Source: Paenibacillus sp. J23TS9 (GTDB taxonomy: Bacteria > Bacillota > Bacilli > Paenibacillales > Paenibacillaceae). Taken from it: 64,000 bases of DNA. How positions within the stretch are numbered: position 1 is the first letter of the stretch; the number at the start of each line of letters is the position of its first letter. The DNA lies in NCBI RefSeq assembly GCF_018403225.1, contig NZ_BOSG01000004.1, positions 434,001 to 498,000 of the forward strand. The letters are read 5' to 3'. A program made the position numbers and the translations under genes. The notes below the pieces were generated by a model. That model saw only the letters and a list, made by a program, of their open reading frames with translations, did not search any database and had not been told where the DNA came from. This document shows, one piece after another, positions 15,257-23,627 of the stretch.

Positions 15257-16426
15257 GTGAAAACCGCAATTTGGCTGTATATGTTTTTGTTTCTGGCTTT
15301 CTTTGATCTTCATGCCCAGTATCCCATCTTAACTCCTTTTGCAGTGTCACTTGGGGCTGCGCCTGTCTTTATCGGCTGGATGATGGGCATTTACGCCCTC
15401 ACGCATCTGCCGGGTAATTTGATCGCCGGAACCGTCATCGACAGGCATGGCAGCCGCCGTTATATTATTTTCAGCCTCGTTTCGGCCGGAATCGTGCTGC
15501 TGCTGCAGTCTCAAGTACATTATCCATGGCAGCTGCTCGTCCTGCGCTCTATCAGCGGTTTTGTCCTGGCCTTTCTCTCCCCCGCCTGCCTGACACTGCT
15601 GGCTTCGCTGTCCTCCGACAAGGTGACCCAGGGTAAATTCATGTCAGGACATGGCGTTGTACATACGCTTGCCTCCGTCGTATCACCTGCAGCGGGTGCA
15701 TTTATCGTTGCCAAAGCCGGATATTCAGCCACTTTCCAAAGCCTGGGATGGCTGCTGATCGCCACCGGGCTTATGGCCATATTCAGTGTGCCCGGAGCTG
15801 CCCGCAAAGCGGCTCAATCTGCTGCTGAAGCATCTGAAGCGGCGGTTAACGCTACTTCAACAAAAGTCCAAGTTCCTTGGCGCATATATATTCTGCCTTT
15901 TGTCATTTCATGTTCGCAGGGAATACTATTCTTTGAGCTGCCATTACGCTCGACCGGCGTGGAGGGAATCAAATCAACCGGCATACTGTTTTCCATTATG
16001 AGCATCGGTGCATTACTCACGCTGAGCATGCTTTTTGTTAACCGTTACTCCCCTTACAAAAGAGTGCTCAGTGGAATCCTGCTGCTCGCAGTATGTTTTT
16101 ATAGTCTCGCCGCACTTCAATCCATCCCTTTGACTGCAGCGCTATTCATTCTCGGGATGGCGAAGGGCGTTATTTTCCCGGCGATGGCCTCATTGTTTAT
16201 TCAGCTGAGTGGAGGCATTAAACTGGGCAGGGTCTTCTCGCTGCAGTCCATTGCCATGTCCATAGGTTCCTTTATCGGGCCTATCACAGCCGGGCAGCTG
16301 CGTGACATTGTCTCTCCCTACTTTATTGCCTTTGTACTGCTGATGACCGGACTTATGCTGCTCCCAATCAGCCGCAAACCGGGCTCCCTGCTGCATCCCA
16401 ATGTCAATCAAACCCCGGCATCATAG
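15257..16426 (+). CDS. MFS transporter
   Basis: A 389-residue major facilitator with about 12 hydrophobic segments. The loop motif between helices 2 and 3, NLIAGTVIDRHGSRRYII, is the MFS signature. I choose the GTG at 15257 because GAAAGGAGC lies 7 bases before it and the protein then starts directly at the first membrane helix (KTAIWLYMFLFLAFFDLHAQ). The substrate cannot be told; drug efflux or small-molecule export is usual for this size class. It stands alone, between convergent and co-directional unrelated genes. Confidence 0.82.
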   Translation: MKTAIWLYMFLFLAFFDLHAQYPILTPFAVSLGAAPVFIGWMMGIYALTHLPGNLIAGTVIDRHGSRRYIIFSLVSAGIVLLLQSQVHYPWQLLVLRSISGFVLAFLSPACLTLLASLSSDKVTQGKFMSGHGVVHTLASVVSPAAGAFIVAKAGYSATFQSLGWLLIATGLMAIFSVPGAARKAAQSAAEASEAAVNATSTKVQVPWRIYILPFVISCSQGILFFELPLRSTGVEGIKSTGILFSIMSIGALLTLSMLFVNRYSPYKRVLSGILLLAVCFYSLAALQSIPLTAALFILGMAKGVIFPAMASLFIQLSGGIKLGRVFSLQSIAMSIGSFIGPITAGQLRDIVSPYFIAFVLLMTGLMLLPISRKPGSLLHPNVNQTPAS

Positions 16427-16483
16427 GTTAACACCTAAATCTTCCTCCCTAGGCCTTTGCACAATACTTATGACCTCTACCCA

Positions 16484-16492
16484 CATAAGATA
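16484..16492 (+). promoter_or_regulatory. Mother-cell sigma (E/K)-like -10 element
   Basis: CATAAGATA fits the CATA-N3-TA -10 element of sigma-E/sigma-K promoters and lies 42 bases before the YjcZ-type sporulation gene. I could not assign a convincing -35 element. Confidence 0.35.
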
Positions 16493-16533
16493 CATTGTGT
16501 TATGCGACCAGAAAAGAGAGTGGGGTGATAGGT

Positions 16534-16689
16534 ATGGGTCATATAGGTCACTGTGGCTGCGGTCCTGTAGCGCCAGTTGCTCCTGTAGCTCCAGTAGTTT
16601 CGCCAGTCATGGGAGGATGTAATAATGTTGGAGTTATCCTGGTGCTCTTTATATTGCTGGTAATTATTCTGCGCGCCTTCTGGTGCTAG
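16534..16689 (+). CDS. YjcZ-family sporulation peptide
   Basis: Fifty-one residues: a Cys/Gly/Pro/Val-rich start (MGHIGHCGCGPVAPVAPVAP) with AP-V repeats, then one hydrophobic helix with the family ending (VGVILVLFILLVIILRAFWC). This is the YjcZ/YhzC class of tiny membrane peptides linked to spores. The ATG at 16534 follows GGGGTGATAGGT; an upstream ATG at 16495 has no ribosome site. A terminator follows. A sigma-E/K-like -10 lies upstream, in line with mother-cell expression. Confidence 0.85.
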   Translation: MGHIGHCGCGPVAPVAPVAPVVSPVMGGCNNVGVILVLFILLVIILRAFWC

Positions 16690-16705
16690 TCTAAACGATT
16701 CTTCA

Positions 16706-16747
16706 AAGACGGTCTGCCTCCACCCGGACAGATCGTCTTGTTTTTTG
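16706..16747 (+). terminator. Terminator after the YjcZ-type gene
   Basis: AAGACGGTCTG and CAGATCGTCTT form a stem with one mismatch, followed by GTTTTTT. Confidence 0.75.
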
Positions 16748-16870
16748 CATGGCTTGCCGGAAAAGAGCTACACTAAGGGAGACCCGGGGACGAAAGTCAT
16801 TGTCCTTTCAACATTTCCCGGGGAATTTCGATAGGAGCTTGTCGGCTCCTGTACCCGAGGTGAGATCGTC

Positions 16871-17221
16871 ATGTCCATATTTATTATTGTCGAGGGAAAA
16901 AATGACCGCAGCAAGCTCCGCCGGCTGCTTCAAGATGAAATCCGGATTTTATGCACCTTTGGCACGCTCAATTCCATCAAGCTGGAGTCACTGCGTAAAG
17001 AGATCAAAGATGAAGAAGTTTATTTATTTATGGATAATGACAGCTCCGGTAAAAGAATCCGCGGCTTGCTCCGTGATGCCTTTCCTGATGCGGGTCATAT
17101 ATACACCCGGCGAGGATATCCCGGGGTTGAGGGTACACCCGTCGAATATCTGGTTGCCCAGCTTGAAAAGGCGGGACTGGAAGAATACATCCTCTATCCC
17201 GATCCTCCCTTTTATTCCTGA
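16871..17221 (+). CDS. Small TOPRIM-domain protein, YusF-like
   Basis: A 116-residue stand-alone TOPRIM domain. The catalytic glutamate is Glu8 in FIIVEGKND, and the acidic pair is Asp55/Asp57 in LFMDNDSSGKR. These are the metal ligands in primases, topoisomerases and RNase M5. The size and layout resemble YusF-type proteins in Bacillus, whose role is not established. GAGGTGAG lies 9 bases before the ATG. The gene stands alone ahead of a convergent sco gene. RnmV is an alternative but usually longer. Confidence 0.8.
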   Translation: MSIFIIVEGKNDRSKLRRLLQDEIRILCTFGTLNSIKLESLRKEIKDEEVYLFMDNDSSGKRIRGLLRDAFPDAGHIYTRRGYPGVEGTPVEYLVAQLEKAGLEEYILYPDPPFYS

Positions 17222-17235
17222 TGGAAAAGCAAACG

Positions 17236-17280
17236 AAAAAGCGCCCTTGATGTAAGCCTTAACGGCAAATCAAGCGGCGC
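17236..17280 (-). terminator. Terminator after sco
   Basis: On the minus strand GCGCC-G-CTTGAT and ATCAAG-G-GCGC pair around a 19-base loop, followed by TTTTT. Confidence 0.7.
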
Positions 17281-17302
17281 TTCCTATGTTATAGCTTTAT
17301 AA

Positions 17303-17914
17303 TTACTTTTTGGCCAGGTCTTCGACATCCTTGGCAAGCGATTCTGCGGTGACATTGTCGGTGTCATTTGCGTTATACAGCTTACGGACATTATTGTCAC
17401 GATCAACCAAAGCAATGACATTCGAATGAGCAAAATTATCTTTGTTGTCGCCCATAATTCCAATTTTAAATGATTTTTCGGCAATATCCCTGATTTTCTT
17501 GTCATCGCCTCTCAGGAAATACCAACCGTTATAATCCACGTAAAATTTATCGGCGAACTCTTTAATCTTCTCCCGTGTATCCACCTTCGGATCGAAGGAG
17601 ATGGAGACAAATTCCGCATCCTTGGCAAAAGTGCCGTCTTTAATGAGCTGCTTTTGCGTCTGGGAGAGCAGGAATGTCGTTACCGGGCATACATCCGGAC
17701 AGCTGGTATAAAAGAAGTAAAAGAGCCTAACTTTCCCCTTCGTATCATCACGCGTTACGGTCTTGCCATCTACATTCTCCAAGGAAAAGTCCTCAACTTG
17801 CCCTATTACTGGCAGCTTGGATTTGCCGATCCCTGAACTGGTATAGATTAGGTAACCTGCCATAATGATAATGACAGCGAGCAAAACCCATGTCCATTTA
17901 TAACGTTTCAACAT
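17303..17914 (-). CDS. SCO1/SenC-family copper chaperone
   Basis: A 203-residue membrane-anchored thioredoxin-fold protein. One hydrophobic anchor (WTWVLLAVIIIMAGYLIYTS) is followed by an outward-facing domain. Cys72 and Cys76 in SCPDVCPVT plus a histidine in DNFAHSN form the copper site. Sco proteins deliver copper to the CuA centre of cytochrome c oxidase. I start it at ATG 17914 (MLKRYKWTW), where GAGAGGAAG precedes; an upstream frame extension has no ribosome site. It follows ctaB on the same strand, which fits a terminal oxidase assembly role, although no oxidase subunits are in the window. Confidence 0.9.
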   Translation of the reverse strand: MLKRYKWTWVLLAVIIIMAGYLIYTSSGIGKSKLPVIGQVEDFSLENVDGKTVTRDDTKGKVRLFYFFYTSCPDVCPVTTFLLSQTQKQLIKDGTFAKDAEFVSISFDPKVDTREKIKEFADKFYVDYNGWYFLRGDDKKIRDIAEKSFKIGIMGDNKDNFAHSNVIALVDRDNNVRKLYNANDTDNVTAESLAKDVEDLAKK

Positions 17915-17980
17915 TTGGATAACTCTTCCTCTCCCACATTTTACGAGCATCATTACAGTATTAGAATAACCCTAATTGTA

Positions 17981-18020
17981 AGATCAGGTAGAAGCTATTT
18001 GGCGAACTTCTACCTGATCT
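17981..18020. repeat. Perfect 14-bp inverted repeat between ctaB and sco
   Basis: AGATCAGGTAGAAG (17981-17994) and CTTCTACCTGATCT (18007-18020) pair perfectly around 12 bases. There is no T tract on either side, so it does not look like a simple terminator. It could be an operator or a processing hairpin in a ctaB-sco transcript. Confidence 0.6.
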
Positions 18021-18024
18021 CTAG

Positions 18025-18052
18025 AAAAAATCCCATGCATCCATGGGATTTA
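18025..18052 (-). terminator. Terminator after ctaB
   Basis: On the minus strand AAATCCCATG and CATGGGATTT form the stem, followed by TTTTTC. Confidence 0.75.
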
Positions 18053-18066
18053 TCCGTTATTTATTT

Positions 18067-19002
18067 TTAATGCACGGTGTTAAGGATCATTACGATAAGG
18101 CTTAGGGTCAAGTAGTTAATCGAGAAGATAAACAGCTTCTTTGCCCATGCATCATCATCTTTTGCGGTGAAGCCTTTAATACCAAGGAAAAGCCAGAAGA
18201 GCGACAGCAGCGTTCCGATGATCATAAAGTAAATACCCGTATAACCGAACACATACATCAAAATCGGAATAGGGATCAGCAGCACCAGATACGGAATAAT
18301 CTGAATTTTAGTGCGCTTAATTCCTTTCACAACAGGCAGAAGCGGGTAACCGGCTGCTCTGTACTCTTCCACGCGGCGAATGCCCAGCGCCCAGAAATGC
18401 GGCGGCTGCCACAGAAACAACCACGCAAATAAAAGAATGGCTCCCATATCGACGTTATGGGTCACAGCCACATAACCGATCAATGGTGGCATAGCTCCGG
18501 AGATCGCGCCAACCGAGGTACTCCATGTCGAAGAGCGTTTGAGCCACATGGTGTACACAATCGCATAAACGAACATCCCGACCATACCGAAGATACCGGC
18601 AAGAACACCTGAGAAAATAAACAGGTCAGCCAGTCCAAGTGCACCGAGTATAAAGGCATACCAAAGTACAATGGAAGGCTTCAAGCGTCCGGATGGAAGT
18701 GTACGGTTGCGTGTGCGCTCCATCTTCGTATCGAGTTCACGATCAAAATAATTGTTATATACACAGGCAGAAGCCATGACAAGCACGGTTCCCAGCAGCG
18801 TCAAGATCATTTTGCCAAACTGAATGTCCCATTGAGACGCGACCCAATAGCCTGCAAAAACAGCAATTAAATTAGAACGGATAATCCCGGGTTTCGTAAG
18901 TGTTATGAAATCTTTCCATGTTGCCGACGAATCCGGGGGCGTTTGTTTGATGGAAAGCGTTGCGGAATCCGAAGGAGCCTGGTAACTTAAATGATTGTCC
19001 AC
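18067..19002 (-). CDS. ctaB: Protoheme IX farnesyltransferase (heme O synthase)
   Basis: A 311-residue UbiA-superfamily integral membrane enzyme that adds a farnesyl group to heme B to make heme O. The key aspartate motif is seen in CVYNNYFDRELDTKMERTRN and RTLPSGRL follows; these are the prenyl-diphosphate-binding signature of CyoE/CtaB. A second motif lies in YRAAGYPLLPVVKG. About nine membrane segments. The start is a GTG at 19002 with AAGGAGG 11 bases upstream. Length is normal for the family. It precedes sco on the same strand. Confidence 0.93.
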   Translation of the reverse strand: MDNHLSYQAPSDSATLSIKQTPPDSSATWKDFITLTKPGIIRSNLIAVFAGYWVASQWDIQFGKMILTLLGTVLVMASACVYNNYFDRELDTKMERTRNRTLPSGRLKPSIVLWYAFILGALGLADLFIFSGVLAGIFGMVGMFVYAIVYTMWLKRSSTWSTSVGAISGAMPPLIGYVAVTHNVDMGAILLFAWLFLWQPPHFWALGIRRVEEYRAAGYPLLPVVKGIKRTKIQIIPYLVLLIPIPILMYVFGYTGIYFMIIGTLLSLFWLFLGIKGFTAKDDDAWAKKLFIFSINYLTLSLIVMILNTVH

Positions 19003-19308
19003 GCCTTAAGAATCCTCCTTATTCTGTCATTATGGAGGAAAGATGCCTCCGCTATAAAGTTTATCATATCAAAAGTTAAAAGTGTTTGACAATCCTCTCC
19101 AAAATCATTCACTATTTTGACAATTCGGTGACACATTTTAGTATGGTCAATCCCTTATATATTCATCCAAAAGTGGGTAGTAACTATAATAAGGAAAACA
19201 TGCACTGCAAAATTTGCAAAATTCTCACATGAATTGCCCGCAGGAGCAGGAATTGCATTTCCGGATTTGTTACAATAATAACAAGAACAACATGAAGGAG
19301 ACATGGTA
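19003..19308. other. Divergent intergenic region ctaB / yfhP
   Basis: About 300 bases of AT-rich DNA between divergent genes. A plus-strand promoter candidate is TTGACA (19117-19122), 16 bases, TAGTAT (19139-19144). A TATAAT at 19186-19191 has no clear -35. I see no conserved RNA structure or small gene. Confidence 0.4.
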
Positions 19309-20292
19309 ATGGATACAGCCACACATTTTGTGATGGGACTTAGTCTGGCCGGTCTCGCCTACGTTGATCCAGCGGTAGCTGCAAGCCCAACGCTTGCCAC
19401 TGCTGTACTTCTGGGTACGGTCATCGGTTCTCAGGCCCCTGATTTCGACGGGCTATTGCGCTTCAAGAGCAATGCCCTGTATGTAAAGAATCACCGGGGT
19501 ATCACGCATTCGCTCCCGTTTCTCGTCATCTGGACCGCGCTTATCGGCAGTATTCTAGCGTTGTTGTTCAGTACAGTGCCAGCAGGACACATAATTCTCT
19601 GGACAGGAGTCGCCGTATGCGTCCATGTATTCAGCGATTTGTTCAATACGTATGGAACCCAGGCTGTACGGCCATTTTCTGAGCGATGGATATCCTGGAA
19701 CATCATTCACATTTTTGATCCGTTTATCTTTACGACCCATGCTGCTGCCGTTCTCTTATGGAGCACCGGAGCAGCCAAACCGGCCCCGTTATTTTTGGGT
19801 CTGTATATCCTGACCGCGATCTACTATGTCTGGCGCACCGTCGTCCATTCATTCAAGACAGCAGAGGTCAAGCGACTCGATCCTACCCGCCAAGGGGGAG
19901 AACGTTACTATGTCATACCCACCGTATCCTTTCATAAATGGCATGTCGTCAAAGCTCTGACCGATGGCAGCTATGAGATTGGTGTTATGAACGGTAATGA
20001 CCTGGAATGGCGTAAGCATGCATGCAGCGAGCAGCACCCCGCTGTTGAGCATTCCAAGCAGCATCCGGATGTGCAGGCATTTCTCTATTTTACATCATTC
20101 GCCGTTGCGGAGGTTGAGAATCTGCCCTGGGGCTATGTCGTTCGCTGGGCGGATGTACGCTACCGCCACCGGAAACAATATCCGTTTGTAGCCGTGCTGG
20201 TGATGGATAAACAATTTCAACCCATTAATACGTATGTCGGATGGCTCAGCGCCAAGAAAATGGACAAAAGGCTGTCCATTAATTCAGGCTAA
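19309..20292 (+). CDS. YfhP/YdjM-family membrane-bound metal-dependent hydrolase
   Basis: A 327-residue protein of the PF04307 family. Metal-ligand-type residues appear in TATHFVMG (near the start), GSQAPDFDGL and KNHRGITHSLPF, which are the family's His/Asp motifs. Several membrane segments follow (residues 60-180), then a soluble C-terminal half with FHKWHVVKALTDGSYEIG. I start it at the second ATG (19309), eight bases after AAGGAG; the first ATG at 19303 is too close. In Bacillus the homologue is YfhP, a membrane hydrolase of unsettled substrate. A terminator follows. Confidence 0.83.
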   Translation: MDTATHFVMGLSLAGLAYVDPAVAASPTLATAVLLGTVIGSQAPDFDGLLRFKSNALYVKNHRGITHSLPFLVIWTALIGSILALLFSTVPAGHIILWTGVAVCVHVFSDLFNTYGTQAVRPFSERWISWNIIHIFDPFIFTTHAAAVLLWSTGAAKPAPLFLGLYILTAIYYVWRTVVHSFKTAEVKRLDPTRQGGERYYVIPTVSFHKWHVVKALTDGSYEIGVMNGNDLEWRKHACSEQHPAVEHSKQHPDVQAFLYFTSFAVAEVENLPWGYVVRWADVRYRHRKQYPFVAVLVMDKQFQPINTYVGWLSAKKMDKRLSINSG

Positions 20293-20309
20293 AACTTCAT
20301 ATTAAATAA

Positions 20310-20342
20310 GAAGGCTGTTTCCATTTCGGAACAGCCTTTTCT
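20310..20342 (+). terminator. Terminator after the yfhP-like gene
   Basis: AAGGCTGTT and AACAGCCTT pair around a short loop and end in TTTT. Confidence 0.8.
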
Positions 20343-20417
20343 ATGTTTTCCTCCAATTCAAACTTGACGAAAATTGCCTGGTAGGAGAGAATCACCCTAG
20401 AGACTCATTTTTACGCA

Positions 20418-20449
20418 AGAAAGCCCGAAGCGCTTTGCGCTCCGGGCTG
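20418..20449 (-). terminator. Terminator after the first SASP gene
   Basis: On the minus strand AGCCCGGAGCGC and GCGCTTCGGGCT pair around AAA, followed by TTCTT. Confidence 0.75.
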
Positions 20450-20463
20450 GCGAATGTATTAGA

Positions 20464-20676
20464 TTATTGACGACCGGACATGGATTGTTCAGCCAATTGA
20501 ACGAGACGCTTGGTAATATATCCTCCAAGAGAACCAGTTTCACGGGAAGTCATATTGCCGTAATATCCGTCTTCAGGAATTTGAACACCCAGTTCTTGAG
20601 CAGCTTCCATTTTCATTTGTTGCAAAGCTGTTCTTGCTTGCGGTACTACCAGATTGTTAGAACGAGATTGAGCCAT
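20464..20676 (-). CDS. Alpha/beta-type small acid-soluble spore protein (copy 1)
   Basis: Seventy residues. It carries both alpha/beta SASP signatures: the germination-protease cleavage region around KMEAAQELGVQI and the C-terminal DNA-contact block GSLGGYITKRLVQLAEQ. Such proteins coat spore DNA, change it to an A-like form and protect it from UV; GPR digests them in germination. GAAGGGAG lies 8-9 bases before the ATG at 20676. A near-ideal sigma-G promoter precedes it. It is nearly identical in the core to the copy at 23628, a sign of a paralogous pair. Confidence 0.96.
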   Translation of the reverse strand: MAQSRSNNLVVPQARTALQQMKMEAAQELGVQIPEDGYYGNMTSRETGSLGGYITKRLVQLAEQSMSGRQ

Positions 20677-20728
20677 ATTAAGATCTCCCTTCAATTCTGC
20701 GTGTGTGTTAGTAACAAGCTTGCAAGCT

Positions 20729-20758
20729 TAGTATGGCTCGGTCGCTGAGAGTTATACA
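20729..20758 (-). promoter_or_regulatory. Sigma-G promoter of SASP copy 1
   Basis: On the minus strand TGTATA (20758-20753), 17 bases, CATACTA (20735-20729). The -10 matches the forespore sigma-G consensus exactly and the -35 closely. It lies 52 bases before the SASP start codon. Confidence 0.75.
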
Positions 20759-20794
20759 GAAAAGAATTCATATCTTGTCTGGAGGTTTTTTACA

Positions 20795-20980
20795 ATGAGT
20801 AAAGGATTGTCCCTATGGTTCGCATGCTCGTCCATCCTTCTTCTGGCAGCAGCGGCCATCGCCATGAGCTATAACGGTTGGATTGCAGTTCTTCTTGGCG
20901 TGATCGCCATCGGTAATATTGGCTGGGGCTTCGTAATCAAGGCCAAGAAAAATCGTATAAATGGGCCGGAACCCGAATAA
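20795..20980 (+). CDS. Small two-helix membrane protein (DUF5325/YlaF-like)
   Basis: Sixty-one residues with two hydrophobic helices (LWFACSSILLLAAAAIAMSY and WIAVLLGVIAIGNIGWGFVI) and a basic C-terminus (KAKKNR). The size and pattern resemble the DUF5325 family, for which no function is known. The ATG follows GGAGG at 20780-20784 with an 10-base gap. It ends two bases before the convergent trpS stop. Confidence 0.7.
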   Translation: MSKGLSLWFACSSILLLAAAAIAMSYNGWIAVLLGVIAIGNIGWGFVIKAKKNRINGPEPE

Positions 20981-20982
20981 TC

Positions 20983-21972
20983 TTACTTTTTGGGGAGCAG
21001 GAAGCCCATCCGTTCCTTGACATCCGTTACGGTGCGTGATGCGGTTTCCATCGCTTTATCGGCGCCTTTTGCAAGAATATCGTACAGCTGACCGGACTCC
21101 CGGATTTCAAAGTATCTCTTCTGCAAAGGTTCCAGTACGCTGACAACCACTTCAGCCAAGTTCTTCTTAAAGCCGCCGTACATTTGTCCTTCATATTGAT
21201 TCTGGATCTCTGTCATAGACATGCCTGAACACTCGGAGTAAATACTCATCAGATTGCTGATCTCTGGCTTTTCAGCAGGATCGTAGCGTACCTCTTTTCC
21301 AGAATCCGTCGTGGCACGGCTGATTTTTTTGCGAATCTCATCCGGTGTATCAAGCAGAGTGATATGACTGCCCGGATTCGGGTTGCTCTTGCTCATTTTT
21401 TTGGATGCATCATCAAGTGACATAATCCGCGCACCCACTTTAGGGATATACGGTTCGGGAATCGTAAAATAATCACCGAAACGGTGGTTAAAACGTCCTG
21501 CTAGATCGCGGGCAAGCTCAAGATGCTGCTTTTGATCCTCACCGACAGGTACGAGATCCGCATTGTATACCAGGATGTCTGCTGCCATCAGTGATGGATA
21601 TACAAACAAGCCTGCACCGACGGAATCCTTTCCTGCGGTTTTATCTTTAAACTGGGTCATGCGTTCAAGTTCACCCATGGAGGTCAGGGTCGTCAAGATC
21701 CAGCCGAGCTCCGCATGTGGCGGTACATGGGACTGCATGTATACATTTGCCTTATCAGGGTCGATTCCGGCTGCGATGAACAACGCTGCTACAGCCTCAG
21801 ACTGCTCTCTCAGAGCCTTTGGCTCCTGCGCTACCGTAATGGCATGCAAATCCACGACCATAAAATTGCAGGCATAATCATTTTGCAGCTTCACAAAATT
21901 TTTCATGGCTCCAATATAGTTTCCCAGCGTCAGTTTACCGCTCGGCTGGATTCCGGAAAGTACAGTTTTCAT
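20983..21972 (-). CDS. trpS: Tryptophanyl-tRNA synthetase
   Basis: A 329-residue class I synthetase that charges tRNA-Trp. The HIGH-like motif is in SGIQPSGKLTLGNYIGA at the N-terminus. The KMSKS loop is present as such (DDASKKMSKSNPN). The substrate-binding segment GEDQKQHLELARD is also clear. Length and order match bacterial TrpS. A T-box leader with a TGG specifier lies upstream and should raise expression when uncharged tRNA-Trp accumulates. Confidence 0.97.
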   Translation of the reverse strand: MKTVLSGIQPSGKLTLGNYIGAMKNFVKLQNDYACNFMVVDLHAITVAQEPKALREQSEAVAALFIAAGIDPDKANVYMQSHVPPHAELGWILTTLTSMGELERMTQFKDKTAGKDSVGAGLFVYPSLMAADILVYNADLVPVGEDQKQHLELARDLAGRFNHRFGDYFTIPEPYIPKVGARIMSLDDASKKMSKSNPNPGSHITLLDTPDEIRKKISRATTDSGKEVRYDPAEKPEISNLMSIYSECSGMSMTEIQNQYEGQMYGGFKKNLAEVVVSVLEPLQKRYFEIRESGQLYDILAKGADKAMETASRTVTDVKERMGFLLPKK

Positions 21973-21999
21973 GAAAATCCCTCCATTAATTCATTTAAA

Positions 22000-22290
22000 T
22001 ATACAAAAAGGCCCCACGCCCTGAAGGGACGTGAGACCGTGGTGCCACCCTTATTTGCTGACCGTCATTAGAATGATTGCTCAACTTGAACAAATGCAAA
22101 CTAAAGGTCCGAAACAGCCTTGAATTCCTTAACGTGGAATGATCCGGCCGGCCTACGCGGGAAGAAGCTTCTTCCGTTCAACTCGGCACTCATGGGTCCA
22201 TTCGGCAAAATCGGCTCCACCGGTTCACATCAACCACCGGCTTTCTGAAGGTTATGCCGTCTTTGCTTACTTGTCCCTGTCATCGTGTTA
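22000..22290 (-). promoter_or_regulatory. T-box riboswitch leader of trpS
   Basis: On the minus strand the T-box sequence AAGGGTGGCACCACGG (22051-22036) is followed directly by a GC-rich terminator (GTCTCACG, CCCTTCAGGG, CGTGGGGC, TTTTT; 22035-22004). The upstream stem I contains AGTAAGCA and a likely specifier TGG at 22200-22198 within GAATGGACCC. Uncharged tRNA-Trp pairing with both sites would favour the antiterminator. The leader ends about 30 bases before the trpS start codon. Confidence 0.9.
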
Positions 22291-22490
22291 CCATAATCAT
22301 TAAAAGCCTTTATGCAATGCCTATGATATAGCTGAACTTGCCAAATTGTCAAATCCCTTTTTTATGAAAATATGATTTCTGTGAACTGCAACGAAGGCGT
22401 TTTTTTACGTATCACCGCAAAATCTGTTATGATAACTCTATAAGTATCAAACGTAACGATCTGAATTATAGTGGGAAAAGGAGCATCGAT
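22291..22490. other. Divergent region between the trpS leader and the epimerase gene
   Basis: About 200 AT-rich bases, probably holding divergent promoters. GGAAAAGGAGC before the ATG at 22491 is a good ribosome site. I see no further element. Confidence 0.35.
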
Positions 22491-23468
22491 ATGAAACAAG
22501 TGACCAAAGGGCAATGGAATGGTTACGACACGTACATCCTTCATAGTCGTGAGCTTGAAGTCACGCTGCTGCCGTGGCTGGGGAACAATGTGATTTCCAT
22601 TTGGGACAACATCCAGAGCAGACAAGTCATCCGAAGACCCGATGAAAATGATTTGGCATTTTATATGCAAAAACCCTATCATTTCGGTATGCCGATGCTC
22701 ATTCCGCCAGGCAGAATTCGCGGAGGCCATTTTGAATATGAAGGCCGCGAGTACCAATTCGACCGCAATACCGCTGGTGACAATCATATTCACGGGCTGC
22801 ACCGTACACAGCCTTGGAGAGTCAGCGATATTGAGGAAGATGAGGACGGCTGCGCGGTTACCACCGAATTCCTGACCGCGGACGATCCTCACTGGATGGA
22901 ACAGTTTCCGGCTCCTCTAAAGCTTGAGATGACCATGCGCCTGCAGGGCGATCATTTGACCCAGCGTTTAAGGGTTACACATTTGGGTGAGCAGCCTGTA
23001 CCTTTCGGCATTGGTTTTCATACCTGGTTTCTCCTTGACGAAAAACCCGGTGACTGGACCCTCCAGCTGCCAGTGGATGCGATTTATGGTCTGGATCAGG
23101 ACTTACTCACAACGGGTGAAGTTCTGCCTTTAGGACCGCTGGAGCAGCTTAATAAAGGACTAAATATGCAAGGAACCAATTTTGACACACTGCTTCGAAT
23201 CGGAAAAGGCCAGCCTGTAGAGGCGACCCTGATGCGCAGCGATGGCTATGGATTCAAATATTCAGCAGATTCCGCATATTATAAGCACTGGGTGCTGTAT
23301 ACCAAGGGTGAGGCCAATGAGTTCCTCTGCATCGAACCTTATACTTGGCTGCCGAATGCCCCTAACCTCCCGGTTGGCCCGGATGTTACAGGACTGATTC
23401 GCTTGGAGCCCAAGCAGTCCATAGAAATGGATTTGCATTTGAATATGGTTTACCCTGTTCAATCATAA
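22491..23468 (+). CDS. Aldose 1-epimerase family protein
   Basis: A 325-residue mutarotase-like beta-sandwich protein. Family hallmarks are the early LPWLGNNVISIWD segment, a conserved histidine in GDNHIHGLHR (about residue 100), FGIGFHTWFLLD (about 170) and the catalytic-type glutamate in FLCIEPYTWLPN (about 280). It converts alpha and beta anomers of aldoses or acts on a phosphosugar; the substrate is not readable from sequence. It stands alone with its own terminator. Confidence 0.88.
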   Translation: MKQVTKGQWNGYDTYILHSRELEVTLLPWLGNNVISIWDNIQSRQVIRRPDENDLAFYMQKPYHFGMPMLIPPGRIRGGHFEYEGREYQFDRNTAGDNHIHGLHRTQPWRVSDIEEDEDGCAVTTEFLTADDPHWMEQFPAPLKLEMTMRLQGDHLTQRLRVTHLGEQPVPFGIGFHTWFLLDEKPGDWTLQLPVDAIYGLDQDLLTTGEVLPLGPLEQLNKGLNMQGTNFDTLLRIGKGQPVEATLMRSDGYGFKYSADSAYYKHWVLYTKGEANEFLCIEPYTWLPNAPNLPVGPDVTGLIRLEPKQSIEMDLHLNMVYPVQS

Positions 23469-23483
23469 AATAACAATGAAACC

Positions 23484-23522
23484 AGGCGGTTTTCCGATGC
23501 ATATCGGGAGGCCGCCTTTTCG
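23484..23522 (+). terminator. Terminator after the epimerase gene
   Basis: AGGCGG and CCGCCT with an inner CCGAT/ATCGG pair form the stem, ending in TTTT. Confidence 0.7.
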
Positions 23523-23565
23523 ATTTTCCATCTAATAATTTCCAGTTATTTTTGTTCTCTTTTGC

Positions 23566-23596
23566 TGTATGTTTTCAAATCTTTATATCCATAATA
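23566..23596 (+). promoter_or_regulatory. Sigma-G-like promoter of SASP copy 2
   Basis: TGTATG (23566-23571), 18 bases, CATAATA (23590-23596). Close to the forespore sigma-G pattern and 31 bases before the start codon. Confidence 0.6.
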
Positions 23597-23627
23597 ACTT
23601 CAACAAGTTCAAAGGAGGTGACAACAC

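Noticed and set aside
16749..17255. 168-codon plus-strand frame overlapping the TOPRIM gene
   Set aside because: The TOPRIM motifs are in the other frame, which also has the ribosome site.
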